Of a DNA stretch of 64,000 nucleotides, positions 27,475 to 35,314 are shown in pieces. Both the position numbers and the translations under genes were made by a program. The stretch comes from Agromyces flavus. Its GTDB lineage: Bacteria; Actinomycetota; Actinomycetes; Actinomycetales; Microbacteriaceae. Every line of letters starts with the position of its first letter. Position 1 is the first letter of the stretch. The stretch spans positions 1,178,001 to 1,242,000 of the forward strand of contig NZ_LT629755.1 in NCBI RefSeq assembly GCF_900104685.1. Direction: 5' to 3'. The notes below the pieces were generated by a model. The model saw nothing but the letters and a program-made list of their open reading frames with translations. It made no database searches and was not told the origin of the DNA.

Positions 27475-28914
27475 ATGGACCGGCGGATGCGCGTGCTCGT
27501 CATCGCGATCATCGTCGCCTTCATCGCGTTCCTCGACGGGGCGGTCATCAACATCGCCCTGCCCGCGCTCGAAGCCGACCTCGGCGGCGGCCTCGCCCTG
27601 CAGCAGTGGGCGGTCGACGCCTACCTGCTCACGCTCGGCTCGCTCATCCTCCTCGCCGGCTCGCTGTCCGACTCGTTCGGGCGGCTCCGCATCCTCCGCA
27701 TCGGGCTCGTCGGCTTCGGTGCGACGTCGCTCGTGTGCGCGATCGCGATCGACGGCGGGATCTTCGTGGCGGGGCGGGCGCTTCAAGGTGCGGCGGGTGC
27801 GCTCCTCGTTCCGAGCTCGCTCGCGCTCATCATCGCGACCTTCCCCTCGGCCGAGCAGGGCCGGGCGATCGGCCGCTGGACGGCCTGGACCACGAGCGCA
27901 TTCCTCATCGGGCCGATCCTCGGCGGTGCGCTCGTCGACCTCGTCTCGTGGCGGCTCGTGTTCGCGATCAACGTGCTGCCCATCGCGGTCGCGCTCGTGA
28001 TGCTCCATCCGCTGGGCCGCGACGAGCCCCATGTCGTTCGCGCCCGGATCGACTGGCTCGGCGCCGCGCTCGGCGTCGTCGGCCTCGGCGGCACGGTCTT
28101 CGCGCTCATCGAACAGGGGCGTCTCGGCTGGGGCGACCCGCTCGTGTTCGTTCCAGCCGTCGTCGGAGGGATCTCGCTCATCGCGTTCGTCGTGTGGGAG
28201 CGACGCGCGCCCGAGCCGATGCTGCCGCTCTCGCTGTTCCGCGCGCGGAACTTCGCCGCAGGCAACCTCGCGACGTGGTTCATCTACGCCGCGTTCTCGC
28301 TGGGGCTGTTCGCCCTGCCGATCTTCCTGCAGCAGGTCGGCGGGTTCAGCGCCACCCTCGCGGGCCTCGCCACGTTGCCGCCCACCGTGATGATGGTGCT
28401 GCTCGGCTCGCGGTTCGGCGCGCTCGGCGGTCGCTACGGACCGCGGATCTTCATGACCCTGGGGCCCTTCGTGATCGCGGCGGGCTACCTGCTCACCCTG
28501 CTCATCGACCTGCCCGTGCAGTACTGGTGGCAGGTGTTCCCCGGCATGGTCATCGTCGGGCTCGGGATGGCGATGACCGTCGCGCCGCTGACGGCCGCGA
28601 TCCTCGGAGCCGTCGATCCGGCTCGCGCCGGCATCGGCTCCGCGGTCAACAACGCCGTCGCGCGCATCGCGGGGCTCGTGTCGATCGCCTCCATCGGCGT
28701 CGTGGTCGGCGACGCGCTCGACGTCGAGGGCTACCGACGGGCGGCCATCGCGACGGCCGTGCTGCTCGTCGTCGGCGGCGCGGTGTCGTGGATCGGCATC
28801 CGCAACCCCGCGCCGCCCGACGGCGGCAGAGATCAGCCGGCGTCGACCGACGCCGAACGTTCCGCGGCGGCCGGCTCCGATGCGGCGAGTGCAGGGGAGC
28901 GGCCGAGGTCCTGA
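27475..28914 (+). CDS. MFS drug exporter, DHA2 (EmrB/QacA) type
   Basis: Major-facilitator exporter of 479 residues with about 14 hydrophobic helices, the DHA2 layout. The motif after helix 2, LSDSFGRLRILRIG, fits MFS motif A. The family extrudes drugs and other toxic organics using the proton gradient; the substrate is not predictable. The ATG at 27475 is chosen because TAGCAT (27462-27467) ends 7 nt upstream. The hydrophilic C-terminal tail overlaps the convergent PLP-enzyme gene by 82 bp. Confidence 0.88.
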   Translation: MDRRMRVLVIAIIVAFIAFLDGAVINIALPALEADLGGGLALQQWAVDAYLLTLGSLILLAGSLSDSFGRLRILRIGLVGFGATSLVCAIAIDGGIFVAGRALQGAAGALLVPSSLALIIATFPSAEQGRAIGRWTAWTTSAFLIGPILGGALVDLVSWRLVFAINVLPIAVALVMLHPLGRDEPHVVRARIDWLGAALGVVGLGGTVFALIEQGRLGWGDPLVFVPAVVGGISLIAFVVWERRAPEPMLPLSLFRARNFAAGNLATWFIYAAFSLGLFALPIFLQQVGGFSATLAGLATLPPTVMMVLLGSRFGALGGRYGPRIFMTLGPFVIAAGYLLTLLIDLPVQYWWQVFPGMVIVGLGMAMTVAPLTAAILGAVDPARAGIGSAVNNAVARIAGLVSIASIGVVVGDALDVEGYRRAAIATAVLLVVGGAVSWIGIRNPAPPDGGRDQPASTDAERSAAAGSDAASAGERPRS

Positions 28915-30083
28915 GGCTCGGCCGCCGCGTCGAGCGCCGACATCAGGTCGGCGGTGAGGTCGTCGAGGTGCTCGAGCCCGATCGAGAGGCGGACGACGCC
29001 GCCGTCCGGCTTGGCGTGCGCGGCGACCGGGCGGTGCGTGAGCGAGGCCGGGTGCTGCACCAGGGAGTCGACTCCGCCGAGCGACACGGCGTGGGTGACG
29101 AGCCGGCACGCTTCGGTGAACCGGCAGGCGGCGTCGTAGCCGCCCGCGAGTTCGAGCGCGATGATCGATCCCGGCCCGGCGAGCTGGCGCCCGATCAGCC
29201 CCTGCGGGTCCTGTCCGGGCAGCCCCGGGTACCGAACTCGCGCGACGGCGGGGTGCGCCTCGAGGCGCACCGCGAGCGCGGCGGCCGTCTCCTGCTGCGC
29301 TCGCACGCGCACGGGCAGCGTGCGGATCCCGCGGTGCAGCAGGTACGCACCCATCGGGTGGAGGAGTCCGCCGGTGAGCGCGCGCACGCGTCGCAGGCGC
29401 TCCACCCACTTCGTCGGGCCGGCGACCACGCCGCCCATGGCGTCGCCGTGTCCGCCCAGGTACTTCGTCGCGCTGTGCAGCACGAGCGTCGCGCCGTGCT
29501 CGATCGGGCGCTGGAGCACGGGCGTCGCGAAGGTGTTGTCGACGAGCAGCGGCACGCGCCCCGCGGCATCCGCCACGCGCCGGAGGTCGAGCAGCTCGAG
29601 CGTGGGGTTCGCGGGCGTCTCGACGACGACGAGGCCCGTGTCGGGTCGGATGGCGCTCGTGATGCCGTCCACGTGGGTCCAGGTCACCTCGGTGCCGAGC
29701 AGCCCGCTCTCGAGGACGTGGTCGCTGCCACCGTAGAGCGGCCGGACCGCCACGACGTGCGGGGTGCCGGCGGACACGGTGGCGATGAGCGTGGCGGCGA
29801 GTGCCGCCATCCCGCTGGCGAATGCCACCGCGCCCTCGGCGCCCTCGAGGTCGGCCAGCGCCGACTCGAAACGCGCGACGCCCGGATGCCACAGGCGCTG
29901 GTACACGGCCGAGCGCCCCTCGCCGAGCGAGCCGCCGGTGGCGAGCTCCTCATACGACAGGCCGCCGTTCTCGACGTCGCCGAGCGGGTTCGTCGTGGAA
30001 AGATCGATCGAGGGGACGTGCGAGCCCTGCTCGCGCACCCCCTCCATCCCAGCGTGGACGGCACGGGTCTCGAGGTTCGACAT
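28833..30083 (-). CDS. PLP-dependent trans-sulfuration enzyme (cystathionine gamma-synthase/lyase or methionine gamma-lyase family)
   Basis: Cys/Met-metabolism PLP enzyme of 416 residues, probably a tetramer. YQRLWHPGVARFESALADLE opens the PLP domain. SATKYLGGHGD contains the Schiff-base Lys, and the phosphate-binding Ser/Gly segment FASGMAA is present. Distinguishing synthase from lyase is not safe by eye. A Lrp-family gene is divergent 120 bp away, typical of a locally controlled amino-acid enzyme. The start is ATG 30083 (30095 is the alternative). The last 27 codons overlap the convergent MFS gene. Confidence 0.88.
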   Translation of the reverse strand: MSNLETRAVHAGMEGVREQGSHVPSIDLSTTNPLGDVENGGLSYEELATGGSLGEGRSAVYQRLWHPGVARFESALADLEGAEGAVAFASGMAALAATLIATVSAGTPHVVAVRPLYGGSDHVLESGLLGTEVTWTHVDGITSAIRPDTGLVVVETPANPTLELLDLRRVADAAGRVPLLVDNTFATPVLQRPIEHGATLVLHSATKYLGGHGDAMGGVVAGPTKWVERLRRVRALTGGLLHPMGAYLLHRGIRTLPVRVRAQQETAAALAVRLEAHPAVARVRYPGLPGQDPQGLIGRQLAGPGSIIALELAGGYDAACRFTEACRLVTHAVSLGGVDSLVQHPASLTHRPVAAHAKPDGGVVRLSIGLEHLDDLTADLMSALDAAAEPQDLGRSPALAASEPAAAERSASVDAG

Positions 30084-30203
30084 CGGTGTCAGCATGCGGC
30101 AAATGAAGCAGAATCTGTCACAGGGCTCAAGTTGACCCGCAGACTCTTGCAAGATGGCTCAGGTCGGCGCAGGATCTTCGCAACGCGCGGAAGGAACGAG
30201 AAC
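30084..30203. promoter_or_regulatory. Divergent control region between PLP enzyme and lrp
   Basis: The 120-bp region contains a perfect 10-bp palindrome TCTTGCAAGA (30145-30154) and TTGACC (30132-30137) as a possible -35 for lrp. Lrp/AsnC regulators commonly bind such shared regions; the operator assignment is inference. Confidence 0.35.
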
Positions 30204-30680
30204 ATGGCGCAGAAACCCGAACTCGATCGAGTCGACCGCGCGCTGCTCGCCGCCCTCTCGAAGAACGCGCGCGCCTCGGGCGCGGCCCTCGCCGCCGAGG
30301 TCGGCGTCGCCGAGTCGACGGTCTCCCTGCGGTTGCGACGACTGCAGAGCCTCGGCACCGTGCGGGGCTATCGCGTCGACGTCGACCTCGTCTCACTCGG
30401 GGTCTCGCTGCAGGCGCTCATCGCGGTGCGGCTCGTCAAGCACGACCGCAGCGAGATCGATGCGTTCCGCAATGCGGTGCCCCACCTGCCCGGCGTGCTC
30501 GGTGTGTTCCACATGGCCGGCGCCGAGGACTACCTGCTGCACGTCGCGGCGCGCGATGCCGAGGAACTGCGCGAGTTCGTGCTCGCGCACCTCACGGGCC
30601 ATCCGGCCGTCGCGCACACCGAGACGAACCTGATCTTCGAGCACGTCGACGGCGACGGCTGGCAGCAGCTCGTCGGCTGA
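30204..30680 (+). CDS. Lrp/AsnC-family transcriptional regulator
   Basis: 158-residue regulator: winged helix-turn-helix (about 9-60; LDRVDRALLAALSKNARASG then VAESTVSLRLRRLQ) and a C-terminal RAM ligand-binding domain with GAEDYLLHVAARD. Likely senses an amino acid and controls the divergent trans-sulfuration gene and itself. The ATG at 30204 has an AAGGAACGAG ribosome site. It is distinct from the Lrp protein next to the bkd operon; the two share only family-level similarity. Confidence 0.9.
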   Translation: MAQKPELDRVDRALLAALSKNARASGAALAAEVGVAESTVSLRLRRLQSLGTVRGYRVDVDLVSLGVSLQALIAVRLVKHDRSEIDAFRNAVPHLPGVLGVFHMAGAEDYLLHVAARDAEELREFVLAHLTGHPAVAHTETNLIFEHVDGDGWQQLVG

Positions 30681-30701
30681 CCGCGGGACCCGGCCGGCTC
30701 C

Positions 30702-30799
30702 GGCGTTCGGCGTTCGGCGTTCCGAAATGCTGCCAATCCCGCGGATCCGGCCGGTGCGCGCCATCCGGTTCGCTAGCCTTTCGGAGGCCCCGCGGGGCC
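30702..30799 (+). promoter_or_regulatory. Control region upstream of the VIT transporter
   Basis: The 186-bp gap holds three tandem copies of GGCGTTC (30702-30722), a TAGCCT -10-like element (30774-30779) and, just downstream, a perfect 14-bp palindrome GGCCCCGCGGGGCC (30786-30799). The palindrome lies at the expected transcription start, where a repressor could act. No known metal-regulator site was recognised. Confidence 0.35.
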
Positions 30800-30866
30800 G
30801 GACGCGACGAGGCGGGCGCTCGGAGCGACAGCATCGCGACGGCGGCCCGCGACCCTATGGAGCACC

Positions 30867-31961
30867 ATGACCGCCGATCAGCCCACTGCCACGCCGGCCG
30901 ACCGCGCACGCTGGAAGCGGTACCTGGCCGCCGAGCGCGCTGAAGGCGCGGTGTATCGCGAACTTGCCGCGCGCCGCGAGGGCGAGGAACGCGAGATCCT
31001 GCTCGCCCTGGCGGCCGCCGAGGGGCGCCACGAGGCGCATTGGCTCGCCCTGCTCGGCGACGACGACCGCGGTATCCCGCGCGCCGACGTCCGGACCCGG
31101 CTGCTGGCTGGACTCGCGCGCGCGTTCGGCTCGATCTTCGTGCTCGCGCTCGCGCAGCGAGCGGAGGCACGATCGCCCTACGCCACCGATCCGCACGCGA
31201 CCGCGGCGATGGCCGCCGATGAACGCATACACGGCGAGGTGGTGCGCGGGCTCGCCGCCCGCGGCCGTCGGCGGCTCGCCGGGACGTTCCGCGCGGCGGT
31301 GTTCGGCGCGAACGACGGGCTGGTGTCGAACCTCGCGCTCGTGCTCGGCATCGGCGCCACCGGGGTTCCCGCGCCGGTCGTGCTCTTCACCGGCATCGCC
31401 GGCCTGCTCGCCGGGGCCCTCTCGATGGGCGCGGGCGAGTACGTCTCGGTCCGCTCGCAACGGGAGCTGCTCGAGGCGTCCGCCCCCGACCCGACCGCGC
31501 GCGAGGCACTCGGCGACCTCGACCTCGACGCCAACGAGCTCGCACTCGTCTACCGGGCGCGCGGCATGGCCGAGGACGACGCGATCGAGCAGGCGGCACT
31601 CGTGCTGGCCCGCGTGCAGGCCGCCGGGCGCACGCCCGCACCGACCGACGCGATCGGCACCGTCGAGCACGACGACGAGGCCGTCGGCACGGGCATGAGC
31701 GCGGCGATCTCGAGCTTCCTGTTCTTCGCATCCGGCGCGCTCATCCCGGTGCTTCCGTGGCTGCTCGGGATGTCGGGGCTCGCCGCCATCGTCACCGCGA
31801 CCGTGCTCGTCAGCATCGCGCTGCTGCTCACGGGCGCGACGGTGGGATTGCTCTCGGGTGCGTCGCCGCTCAAGCGGGCGTTGCGACAGCTCGCGATCGG
31901 GCTCGGCGCGGCCGCAGTCACCTACCTGCTGGGCCTCGCGTTCGGCACCACGATCGGCTGA
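30867..31961 (+). CDS. VIT1/CCC1-family transporter with N-terminal ferritin-like domain
   Basis: Predicted iron/manganese transporter of 364 residues. The first ~140 residues form a ferritin/rubrerythrin-like helical domain with conserved Glu/His (YRELAARREGEEREIL, EGRHEAHW). A VIT1/CCC1 membrane domain of about five helices follows, beginning FGANDGLVSNLALVLG, the family signature, then GALSMGAGEYVSVRSQ. Such fusions are thought to sense or sequester metal before export. The gene stands alone with a structured upstream region that may be metal- or stress-responsive. Confidence 0.9.
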   Translation: MTADQPTATPADRARWKRYLAAERAEGAVYRELAARREGEEREILLALAAAEGRHEAHWLALLGDDDRGIPRADVRTRLLAGLARAFGSIFVLALAQRAEARSPYATDPHATAAMAADERIHGEVVRGLAARGRRRLAGTFRAAVFGANDGLVSNLALVLGIGATGVPAPVVLFTGIAGLLAGALSMGAGEYVSVRSQRELLEASAPDPTAREALGDLDLDANELALVYRARGMAEDDAIEQAALVLARVQAAGRTPAPTDAIGTVEHDDEAVGTGMSAAISSFLFFASGALIPVLPWLLGMSGLAAIVTATVLVSIALLLTGATVGLLSGASPLKRALRQLAIGLGAAAVTYLLGLAFGTTIG

Positions 31962-31973
31962 GGCGGCCGCGAT

Positions 31974-32846
31974 TCAGGCGCTGCTCGGCGCGGTCACGAA
32001 GTCGATGAGCTCCTCGACCCGACCGAGAAGGGCCGGCTCCAGGTCGCCGTACCCGCGCACCTGGCCGAGGATGCGCTGCCAGGCGCGCGCGATGTCGGCC
32101 TGCTCGGCGTGCGGCCAGCCGAAGGTCGCGCACACGCCGTGCTTCCACGAGGTGCCGCGAGGGATCTCGGGCCAGGCGTCCCGGCCGATCCTGGCGGGCT
32201 TCACCGCCTGCCAGATGTCGATGTACGGGTGCCCGACCACGAGCACGTGCCCACGATGGCGACCCCGCATGACGGCGTCCGCGATCCGCTGCTCCTTCGA
32301 GCCGGGAACGAGGTGGTCGACGAGCACGCCGACACGGCGTCCGGGCCCGGGACGGAACTCGTCGAGCACCTCACCGAGCAGGTCGACGCCCTCGAGGTAC
32401 TCGACCACGACGCCTTCGACGCGCAGGTCGGCACCCCAGATCTTCTCGACGAGCTCGGCGTCGTGCCGCCCCTCGACGAAGATGCGGCTCGGGAGCGCGA
32501 CCTTCGCGGGTCCGGCCTCGGTCGCGAACGAGCCGGACGCGGTCCGGAGCCGACCCTTCGGTGCGGCCGCGGCGGGTGCGACGAGCCGCACCGGCTCGCC
32601 GTCGACGAGGAAGCCGAGGCCGAGCGGGAACATGCGCGTGCGCCCGTGGCGGTCCTCGAGCGTCACCGTCTGCTTCTCGACGCCCACCACGGCGCCGCAG
32701 TAGCCGTCGGCGGCGAGCTCGACGACGAGGTCGCGGGTCGCTGCAACCTCGGGGATGGTGCGGCGACCGGCCGCACGCCAGTCGCCGGCGAGCACGTCGT
32801 CGCTGTAGCGATCGGGTCCGAAGCGGTCAGCGGTCGAGGGAGGCAC
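31974..32846 (-). CDS. DUF3097 family protein
   Basis: 290-residue conserved actinobacterial protein of unknown function. The central segment SRIFVEGRHDAELVEKIWG followed by VGVLVDHLVPGSKE resembles the E...DxD pattern of TOPRIM-type nucleotidyl-transfer domains, though the second part reads DxH-like rather than DxD. GHPYIDIWQAVKP is another conserved block. It starts at GTG 32846 with TAGCCT on the minus strand (32858-32853) 6 nt upstream, so it is likely leaderless. Neighbours give no functional hint. Confidence 0.82.
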   Translation of the reverse strand: MPPSTADRFGPDRYSDDVLAGDWRAAGRRTIPEVAATRDLVVELAADGYCGAVVGVEKQTVTLEDRHGRTRMFPLGLGFLVDGEPVRLVAPAAAAPKGRLRTASGSFATEAGPAKVALPSRIFVEGRHDAELVEKIWGADLRVEGVVVEYLEGVDLLGEVLDEFRPGPGRRVGVLVDHLVPGSKEQRIADAVMRGRHRGHVLVVGHPYIDIWQAVKPARIGRDAWPEIPRGTSWKHGVCATFGWPHAEQADIARAWQRILGQVRGYGDLEPALLGRVEELIDFVTAPSSA

Positions 32847-32929
32847 CGCACGAGGCTAGCCGAGCGTCGGTGCTCGGCCCGGACGACACGACGGCGTCAC
32901 GAGTCGTGCCGTGGGAGACCGACGCGCAT

Positions 32930-34108
32930 TCACGGATCCTGGGTCGTCACCGGCTGAGGACGCGCGCCGCCCGCGAGGCGGAGCGTCCAGACCGCACCGA
33001 TCGCGGCGATCGCCGCAGCGAGCCCGAACGCCCAGGGGATGCCGTACGGTGCGGCCACGAAGCCGAGGAGGATCGGCCCGATCCCGAGTCCGAGGTCGAT
33101 GGCGGCACTCGCTGTTCCCGACGCGAGCCCCCGCTCCGACGGCGCCGCCGTCGCGAAGACCGCGGAGAAGAACGCGGGCGTGCTGAAGGTGACGCCGAGG
33201 GCCATGACCGCGATACCGAGCACGAACCCCCATGGATCCTGCCAGAGCGCCGCAAAGATCAGGCCGGTCGCGATCGTGCCGAGGGCGGCCGCCGCGAGCG
33301 GCAGCGACGGCAGCCGGTCGGGCAGGCGGGCGAACGCGATCCTGCAGACGACCACGATGCCCCCGTACGCGAACAGCGCCAGGCTCGGATCGGCGAGGCC
33401 CACGCGTCGGGCGTGCAGGGACGCGAAGGCGAGGAACCCGCCGACGGCGGCGAGGGACGTGAGGAAGCCGATCGACACCGGGATGGACGGCCGGTGGAGG
33501 ATCCGGAAGGGTCCGTCGTGCTCCGTCGACGACGGACGGGTCTCGCCGACGATGAGCACGAGCGCGGCCGCGAGCAGCGCGAGCCCGGAGGCGCCCAGCC
33601 AGGCCGCGGGGTAGCCGAGGTTCTCGAGCAGTGCCTCGCCGAGCAGCGGACCGAGCGCGATGCCGAGGTACAGGCCGAGCGAGTTGTACGAGAGCGCTTC
33701 GCCGATCCGCTCGGTCGGAGCGATGTCGGCGAGTGCGGCGAAGCCCGCGACGAAGAACGCGGCCTCGGCGACACCTGCGGCCAGTCGGAGTGCGATGATC
33801 GCGACGAGGTCCGTGGCGACCGCGGTCGCCGCCAGGCAGGCGGCGGCGAGCAGCGCACCGCCGACGAGGAGCGGTCGACGGCCGAACCGGTCGGCGAGCC
33901 GGCCCGCGAAGGGCCTGAGGACGAGGGCGGACACCGCGAAGACGCCGAAGGCGATGCCCGCGGCGACCTCGTCGTGCTCCAGCGGTCCGGTCACGTACAG
34001 CGGCAGCACGAAGATCGCCACGCCGGTCGCGGTGAAGTAGGCGAGGTCCCCGACCGTGAGGGCGATGAACGTGCCGGTGAACAGCGGTGCGCGTGCGGCC
34101 CCGATCAC
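32930..34108 (-). CDS. MFS transporter
   Basis: Twelve-helix major-facilitator protein of 392 residues; motif A reads GRLADRFGRRPLLVGG after helix 2. Probably a drug or metabolite exporter. GTG 34108 is chosen: AGGGG lies 8 nt upstream and a 12-helix protein of normal size results. Reading further upstream runs into the left end of the insertion sequence and adds non-conserved sequence. The IS boundary lies 99 bp upstream of the start, so the original promoter region may be partly displaced by the element. Confidence 0.85.
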   Translation of the reverse strand: MIGAARAPLFTGTFIALTVGDLAYFTATGVAIFVLPLYVTGPLEHDEVAAGIAFGVFAVSALVLRPFAGRLADRFGRRPLLVGGALLAAACLAATAVATDLVAIIALRLAAGVAEAAFFVAGFAALADIAPTERIGEALSYNSLGLYLGIALGPLLGEALLENLGYPAAWLGASGLALLAAALVLIVGETRPSSTEHDGPFRILHRPSIPVSIGFLTSLAAVGGFLAFASLHARRVGLADPSLALFAYGGIVVVCRIAFARLPDRLPSLPLAAAALGTIATGLIFAALWQDPWGFVLGIAVMALGVTFSTPAFFSAVFATAAPSERGLASGTASAAIDLGLGIGPILLGFVAAPYGIPWAFGLAAAIAAIGAVWTLRLAGGARPQPVTTQDP

Positions 34109-34201
34109 GATGCACACCCCCTCGCGATCGGTGCGCTCCGCACCGATCGTCCGGGTCGCGCTCAGCGTACCGCCGGGCGTATGCCGCGGCATCCGCCGAT
34201 G

Positions 34202-34207
34202 GCTAGC
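34202..34207. repeat. Left target-site duplication GCTAGC
   Basis: Six-base direct repeat flanking the IS481-family element; identical copy at 35309-35314. It fits the NCTAGN target consensus known for IS481. Confidence 0.8.
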
Positions 34208-35308
34208 TGTGATGTCCAAGGACGTTGCTTCGTGAATCGCGTGTGATCTGCTGACGGGCGAAAGCCTCCCGTTGTGAAGTGGAGCTGTCTAGGAACCGCT
34301 TCACGCAACAGGAGGCCTTCGTGTCCCACGCTAACGCTGCTCTCACTCCACGCGCCCGTCTGCGGCTCGCGAAGCTGGTCGTCGAAGAGCGGTGGCCACC
34401 GGCGATCGCGGCGAGGATGTTCATGGTCTCGCCCGTCACCGCCCGCAAGTGGGCGGCACGCTATCGCGCTGAAGGTTCGGCCGGAATGACGGACCGTTCC
34501 AGCCGCCCGCACTCGATGCCGACCAAGACGCCGCCGGCAACGGTCAAACAGATCGTGCAGCTGCGGTGGCGTCGTCGGCTCGGGCCGGCGCAGATCGCCG
34601 GCGCACTCGGGATGCCGGTCTCCACCGTGCACGCCGTGCTCACGAGATGTCGGATCAACAGGCTGTCTCGCATCGACCGGGTCACCGGGGAACCGATCCG
34701 CCGCTATGAGCACGAGAAGCCGGGCTCGATGATCCACGTCGACGTGACGAAGTTCGGCAACATCCCCGACGGCGGCGGCTGGCGGTTCACAGGCAAGCAA
34801 CAAGGCGACAAGAACAAGGCGGCAACTGCGGTGCGTACCGGACGGACCCAGAAGGGACACCCGAACATCGGCACCGCGTTCCTACACACGGTGATCGATG
34901 ATCACTCCCGCGTCGCCTACGTCGAGATCTGCCACAACGAGAAAGCCGACACCGCCATCGCGGTCCTGCAACGCGCAGTCGCGTGGTTCGCCGACCACGG
35001 GGTCACCGTCGAACGAGTGCTCTCAGACAACGGCCCGGCCTACCGCTCCAACGCCTGGCGTGACGCGTGCGCCGAGCTCGGCATTCAACCCAAACGGACT
35101 CGTCCCTACCGGCCGCAGACGAACGGCAAGATCGAACGATTCCACCGAACCCTCGCCGACGGATGGGCATACGCACGCTTCTACCGATCAGAGACCGAAC
35201 GCCGCGCTGCGCTCCCCGGCTGGCTGCACTTCTACAATCACCACGGGCAGCACTCCGCAATCGGAGCCGCACCCATCAGCAGACTCAACAACCTGCCTGG
35301 ACATCACA
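34208..35308 (+). mobile_element. IS481-family insertion sequence, complete
   Basis: The 1,101-bp element has TGT...ACA ends. Terminal inverted repeats are 11 bp perfect (TGTGATGTCCA at 34208; complement ending at 35308), extending imperfectly to about 20 bp. It is flanked by the identical 6-bp duplication GCTAGC. It carries one transposase gene. It sits exactly at the 3' end of dnaE2, and the dnaE2 TAG stop lies in the duplicated site, so dnaE2 remains intact. Intact ends and duplication suggest a recent insertion. Confidence 0.88.
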
Positions 35309-35313
35309 GCTAG
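34321..35313 (+). CDS. IS481-family transposase
   Basis: DDE transposase of 330 residues. An N-terminal helix-turn-helix (about 10-60; RLRLAKLVVEE, MVSPVTARKWAARYRAEG) is followed by a second HTH with GPAQIAGALGMPVSTVHAVL. The rve catalytic core has Asp in IHVDVTKFG (about 141), Asp in LSDNGPAY (about 235) and Glu in GKIERFHRTL (about 271). The GTG at 34321 has an AGGAGG ribosome site. The TAG stop (35311-35313) lies in the target-site duplication, so the element itself does not encode a stop. Function appears intact. Confidence 0.92.
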   Translation: MSHANAALTPRARLRLAKLVVEERWPPAIAARMFMVSPVTARKWAARYRAEGSAGMTDRSSRPHSMPTKTPPATVKQIVQLRWRRRLGPAQIAGALGMPVSTVHAVLTRCRINRLSRIDRVTGEPIRRYEHEKPGSMIHVDVTKFGNIPDGGGWRFTGKQQGDKNKAATAVRTGRTQKGHPNIGTAFLHTVIDDHSRVAYVEICHNEKADTAIAVLQRAVAWFADHGVTVERVLSDNGPAYRSNAWRDACAELGIQPKRTRPYRPQTNGKIERFHRTLADGWAYARFYRSETERRAALPGWLHFYNHHGQHSAIGAAPISRLNNLPGHHS

Positions 35314-35314
35314 C
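35309..35314. repeat. Right target-site duplication GCTAGC
   Basis: Second copy of the 6-bp duplication. Its CTAG supplies the TAG stop for the transposase (plus strand) and for dnaE2 (minus strand). Confidence 0.8.

Noticed and set aside
30702..30722. Triple GGCGTTC as a CRISPR-like array
   Set aside because: Only 7-bp units without spacers; at most a tandem operator.
34108..34219. N-terminal extension of the MFS transporter into the insertion sequence
   Set aside because: The added residues come from the IS end and the intergenic region; a GTG with AGGGG at 34108 gives a normal 12-helix protein.
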